Part shown: in pieces, positions 61,001 to 64,000 of the stretch | Layout: every line of letters begins with the position of its first letter | How positions within the stretch are numbered: the first letter of the stretch is position 1 | Assembly: GCF_002865645.1 (NCBI RefSeq) | Contig: NW_020194551.1 | Location: 282,877 to 346,876, forward strand | DNA length: 64,000 nt | DNA from: Hyaloscypha bicolor E | Lineage: Eukaryota; Ascomycota; Leotiomycetes; Helotiales; Hyaloscyphaceae | Direction of reading: 5' to 3' | Notes under the pieces: generated by a model | Database searches by the model: none | What the model saw: the letters and a program-made list of their open reading frames with translations, nothing else | What the model was told of the DNA's origin: nothing | Program-made: the position numbers and the translations under genes

Positions 61001-63744
61001 TATTAATAAGACTTTAGCTAAAATTAGTTAAGCTAAAATCTTTATAAAGCTTAATATTTATTAGGCTTTTTATTAAATCCGTATAGATTTTAAATTAAAA
61101 GAATTAATAATATTTTATATATATTATAAAATATATAAATATAAGATTTTATTCTTTAAATTAATTAATAAGTAAGTTATTTACTAGTATTATATAAATA
61201 ATATCCTATTTAATTACCTTAATAACTTTTATATAACTTATTTTAATAATATTCTTATTTATTCTAATAATAAATTAAAATATAAATTTTATATAAATTT
61301 TTTTTTGAGTATTTCTAGAATATAAGTTTATAAATAAATATTAAAAAATACAAATTCTATATTATATATATAAAATATCTTAGTTTTATTATTTCTATAA
61401 ATAGTATTAAAATTAACCCTAAAAAGGTTATTATTATAAAGAATTAGAAAGCTTTTCGAATTATAAAAAAAATACAAGTTTTCCTAAAATTCTATAATTT
61501 TTATAAGAAATTTATTTATAATTATAATAAAATTACTAAGCCTTTATTAAATCTTATATATATAAATATTTTCTTTTTATTTAATAAAATTTATTAAAAT
61601 ACTTTTAAAAAGCTTAAAGCCTATTTTATATTATTAGATTTATTTTATTATTATAATTCAAAATAATATTTCGAATAATATTATTATTAGTATTCTTTTC
61701 TAATAATACGAGAATAAATAATATCTCGTAATATTTTTCTTAAAGATAATAATATCTATAAAATATAACTATAAAATATATAATAAAGAAATACTTACTA
61801 TTATATAATTTTTAGATTAATAATACTTGAAACTTTAAGGAATTATTTATTAAATCCAGATTTATATAAACTATTATATATTAAAATATTTTATAATAAT
61901 AAAAAAGCTTATAAATAAATAAGCTAAATAAGCTAAAGCCTTAGCTAAATACTATTTTATTATCTAATATAAATCCGGTAAATAGAATATAAAAGCTAAT
62001 ATTCTAAAATATTAAAATAATAAAATTATATAATAGAATAAAAAAAAAGAAAAGAAAAATACTATATTAAAGTTTTTCTTTCTTAAAATCAAGTTAATTT
62101 AAAGATATTTTAGAATCTTAATATTAAAATTAATTTCCTTTTTCTTTTTTAAAATAATAATAATAACCTTAATAAAATAAAATAATTAATTAAATAAATT
62201 CTATAAAATAACTATAAAGCCCCCTTTTTATAAGCCTTTTATAAATAGGCTAAACGAGATAATACCGACTTTATTATAAAGAATAAATTACTATTATATT
62301 ACGAATAATTTATAATATTAGAGAAATAGTTATATATAAATTTAATTTATAAAGCTTATAACTAAATCTTTATAATATATTCCGGTAAAAACAAAATATA
62401 TAAGCTATTATAGCTATAGTATTACTAGAAGAATATATAATATAATATTATTTAATATATTTATAATTATTAATTATATAAATAAATAAATATTTCTAGA
62501 AATAAAATTCCTGGTTTATTTTATTCTTTACTAGTTTCGAACTATTTATAATAATATATTATAATAAATTTCAAATTAATACCTAATTTAAAGTTCGGCT
62601 ATAATACTATATATATTATAATTAACTAATTAAGTAAATAAGCTATCTTTATATTTTACTATAAGACAATTATAATAGAGGATATAATAAGGATATATTT
62701 CCGAACTATTTATTATTATTATAGTTCTCTAGCCTCTATTATTTCTAATTATAGTCCGTAATTTATATTAGTATTCTAGAAGGAATTTAATAAAATTCTA
62801 AATATAAAACTAAAGCTATTAATAGTATATTATTTATAAACTAATAAATAAATAGAAATTATAAACTAATATATTAATTAATAATTATATTTATATATTA
62901 TATATTACTAAAATAATTAGAATAAATATTTACTAATAATTAATTATATTTAATTTATTCTCTTATATATTTCTATTAATATATCTCTATATAAACTTCT
63001 TAATAGCAGGCTTTTATAAATCTTTTTTAACTAGTTAATTCTAATAACTGTATTTTAAAACAAGCTAAATAAAATAAAGGCTTAATAAATTATTAGACAA
63101 ATAGAGGAAAATATAAAAAGAGGTAAAAAGAATATAAAACAGATATAAAAAAGAATAGAAAAATATACTAATATTAAATATTACTTTATAGACTTTAAAA
63201 TAGAAAATAAGATATATATATTAATAAAAAAATAAAAAATGCAATACTTTAGCCGCAAGCTAGACTATTAAATAGCCGGGCTTTACCTAATTCTATATTA
63301 AGTTAGTAATTCCTATAAGATTAAACTATTCGAAAATATTAAAATTTATAATATATTCTCTTTTAACTATTTATATAAGGCTATTAATAATTTACTACCT
63401 GGCTAGAAAAATAAACTATTACTACTAATTCAAGTAATAATAGACCAAGAATATAAAATACAGGATATTCTAATATTAAAAACAGAGTAAAATAAGCTCT
63501 TATATAAGGTTAGTTAGATTAAATATAATAAAGACTTTAATTAGTATCTGGCTTCTAATCTAAAGTATTTTTTATAAGCTATAAAACTATTATTTGGCTA
63601 ATTAATAATAATTAGATCTATTAAAGAAGCCAATTAATTAAATATAAGCCTAGAAAAACGAAATAGAGAACTATAATAATTTAGATAATAATTCTATAAT
63701 ATTTATTTACTTAAAAACAAGCTTTTTCTAAAAAAAAAAAGTAA
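58022..63744 (+). mobile_element. Chromovirus relic 2, internal region
   Basis: Between matching LTRs, pol remains read on the plus strand. A protease ghost lies near 59480-59560 (TNSGINSF). Reverse transcriptase spans 60905-61270, with KIFIKLNIYQAF-like, LNNFYITYFNNILIYSNN (from YLDDF...YLDDILIYSDN) and preceding SL-FYITY-KFN elements. The following tether (YLSFIISINSIKINPKKV) is at 61350-61440, then a LKFYNFYKKFI segment near 61480. A C-terminal integrase module with KLDY-IAGLY, SYKIKLFENIKI and LLPG lies at 63255-63410. A chromodomain-like part (QEYKIQDIL, KLLYKVS, YLASNLKYF) ends near 63640. Gln and Trp codons are repeatedly TAA or TAG. This differs in sequence type from relic 1. Confidence 0.82.
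60015..60247. mobile_element. Solo-LTR-like insertion (233 bp) with CTACC target duplication
   Basis: Flanked by CTACC at 60010-60014 and 60248-60252. Begins TGTTATAG and ends CTTATAATA, close to an inverted CTATAACA end with one C to T. Composition is clearly richer in G and C than the sequence on both sides. It interrupts relic 2 between the protease and reverse-transcriptase remains. It is unlike the LTRs of relic 2, so a different family was involved. Confidence 0.65.
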
Positions 63745-64000
63745 TATTATAATTTTATACTTTATTTAGCTTAGTATTTAAATATCTAGTATCTAGAATT
63801 ATATAATAGTTATATATAATAAAGCTAAAAAAAGCTATATTCTGGAAAATTTAGAATACTAAGCCTTATTAGGCTAAGCTATAAATAAGGAACTATAAAT
63901 ACTTAAGAGACCTTAATTCGAGACTTCTTTTTCTTTTTAGCTTAGTTTTTTTAATAAATAGTTCTCTTATAAATACCTCGTCTATAGGCTTCCTTTATAG
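63745..64000 (+). mobile_element. 3' LTR of chromovirus relic 2, cut by the window end
   Basis: Matches 57738-58021 from its first base to GGCTTCCTTTATAG at the window edge; the last few bases lie outside. Differences from the 5' copy are mostly C/T and G/A. Confidence 0.75.

Overview
The window looks like a piece of a filamentous ascomycete (Pezizomycotina) chromosome. The genes have short 40-110 bp introns with GT...CTRAC...AG signals. The gene families (HET domain, DUF6536, Est1-like DNA/RNA-binding protein, SET protein, A-T-R reductase) are typical of these fungi. The last 20 kb is extremely AT-rich sequence carrying retrotransposon relics whose changes look like RIP (C-to-T and G-to-A). 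Placement in Leotiomycetes is only my impression from memory of the families.

Layout. 1-960: AT-rich repeat relic, followed by a GCT/GGT triplet tract. 2.0-8.1 kb: two plus-strand membrane-protein genes, the first broken by one in-frame TGA, the second an apparently intact seven-exon DUF6536 protein. 8.2-9.3 kb: non-coding dispersed repeats, including an element with perfect 43-bp inverted ends. 10.4-15.4 kb: a DEDDh-exonuclease-like gene with one frameshift, then a heavily decayed HET-domain gene. 15.4-17.7 kb: a healthy divergent pair, a SET-domain protein (minus) and a mitochondrial carrier (plus), sharing a 293-bp promoter with two CACGTGAT boxes. 18.1-19.5 kb: a 252-bp TIR element, then a lysine-rich gene with one frameshift and one stop. 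21.3-26.3 kb: a dead adenylation-thiolation-reductase (NRPS-like) gene and a dead alpha/beta hydrolase, probably the remains of a small metabolite cluster. 27.1-27.8 kb: an intact HIT-domain gene. 28-33 kb: sparse, one small two-exon gene I do not recognise. 33.5-36.3 kb: an intact four-exon Est1-like gene on the minus strand. 36.3-43.9 kb: normal-GC sequence in which I can support no gene. 43.9-64.0 kb: a retrotransposon graveyard with two chromovirus (Ty3/Gypsy) relics, solo LTRs, satellite-like arrays and inverted duplications.

Intact genes (DUF6536, SET, carrier, HIT, Est1-like) alternate with clearly broken ones (2.0 kb membrane protein, exonuclease-like, HET, lysine-rich, A-T-R reductase, hydrolase). 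Because multi-exon neighbours read cleanly, poor sequence quality is unlikely to explain all the breaks. The accessory genes appear to be decaying while the housekeeping-type genes are kept. I found no convincing new biological system; the most informative signals are the nested, datable insertions in the AT-rich block and the decayed metabolite locus.
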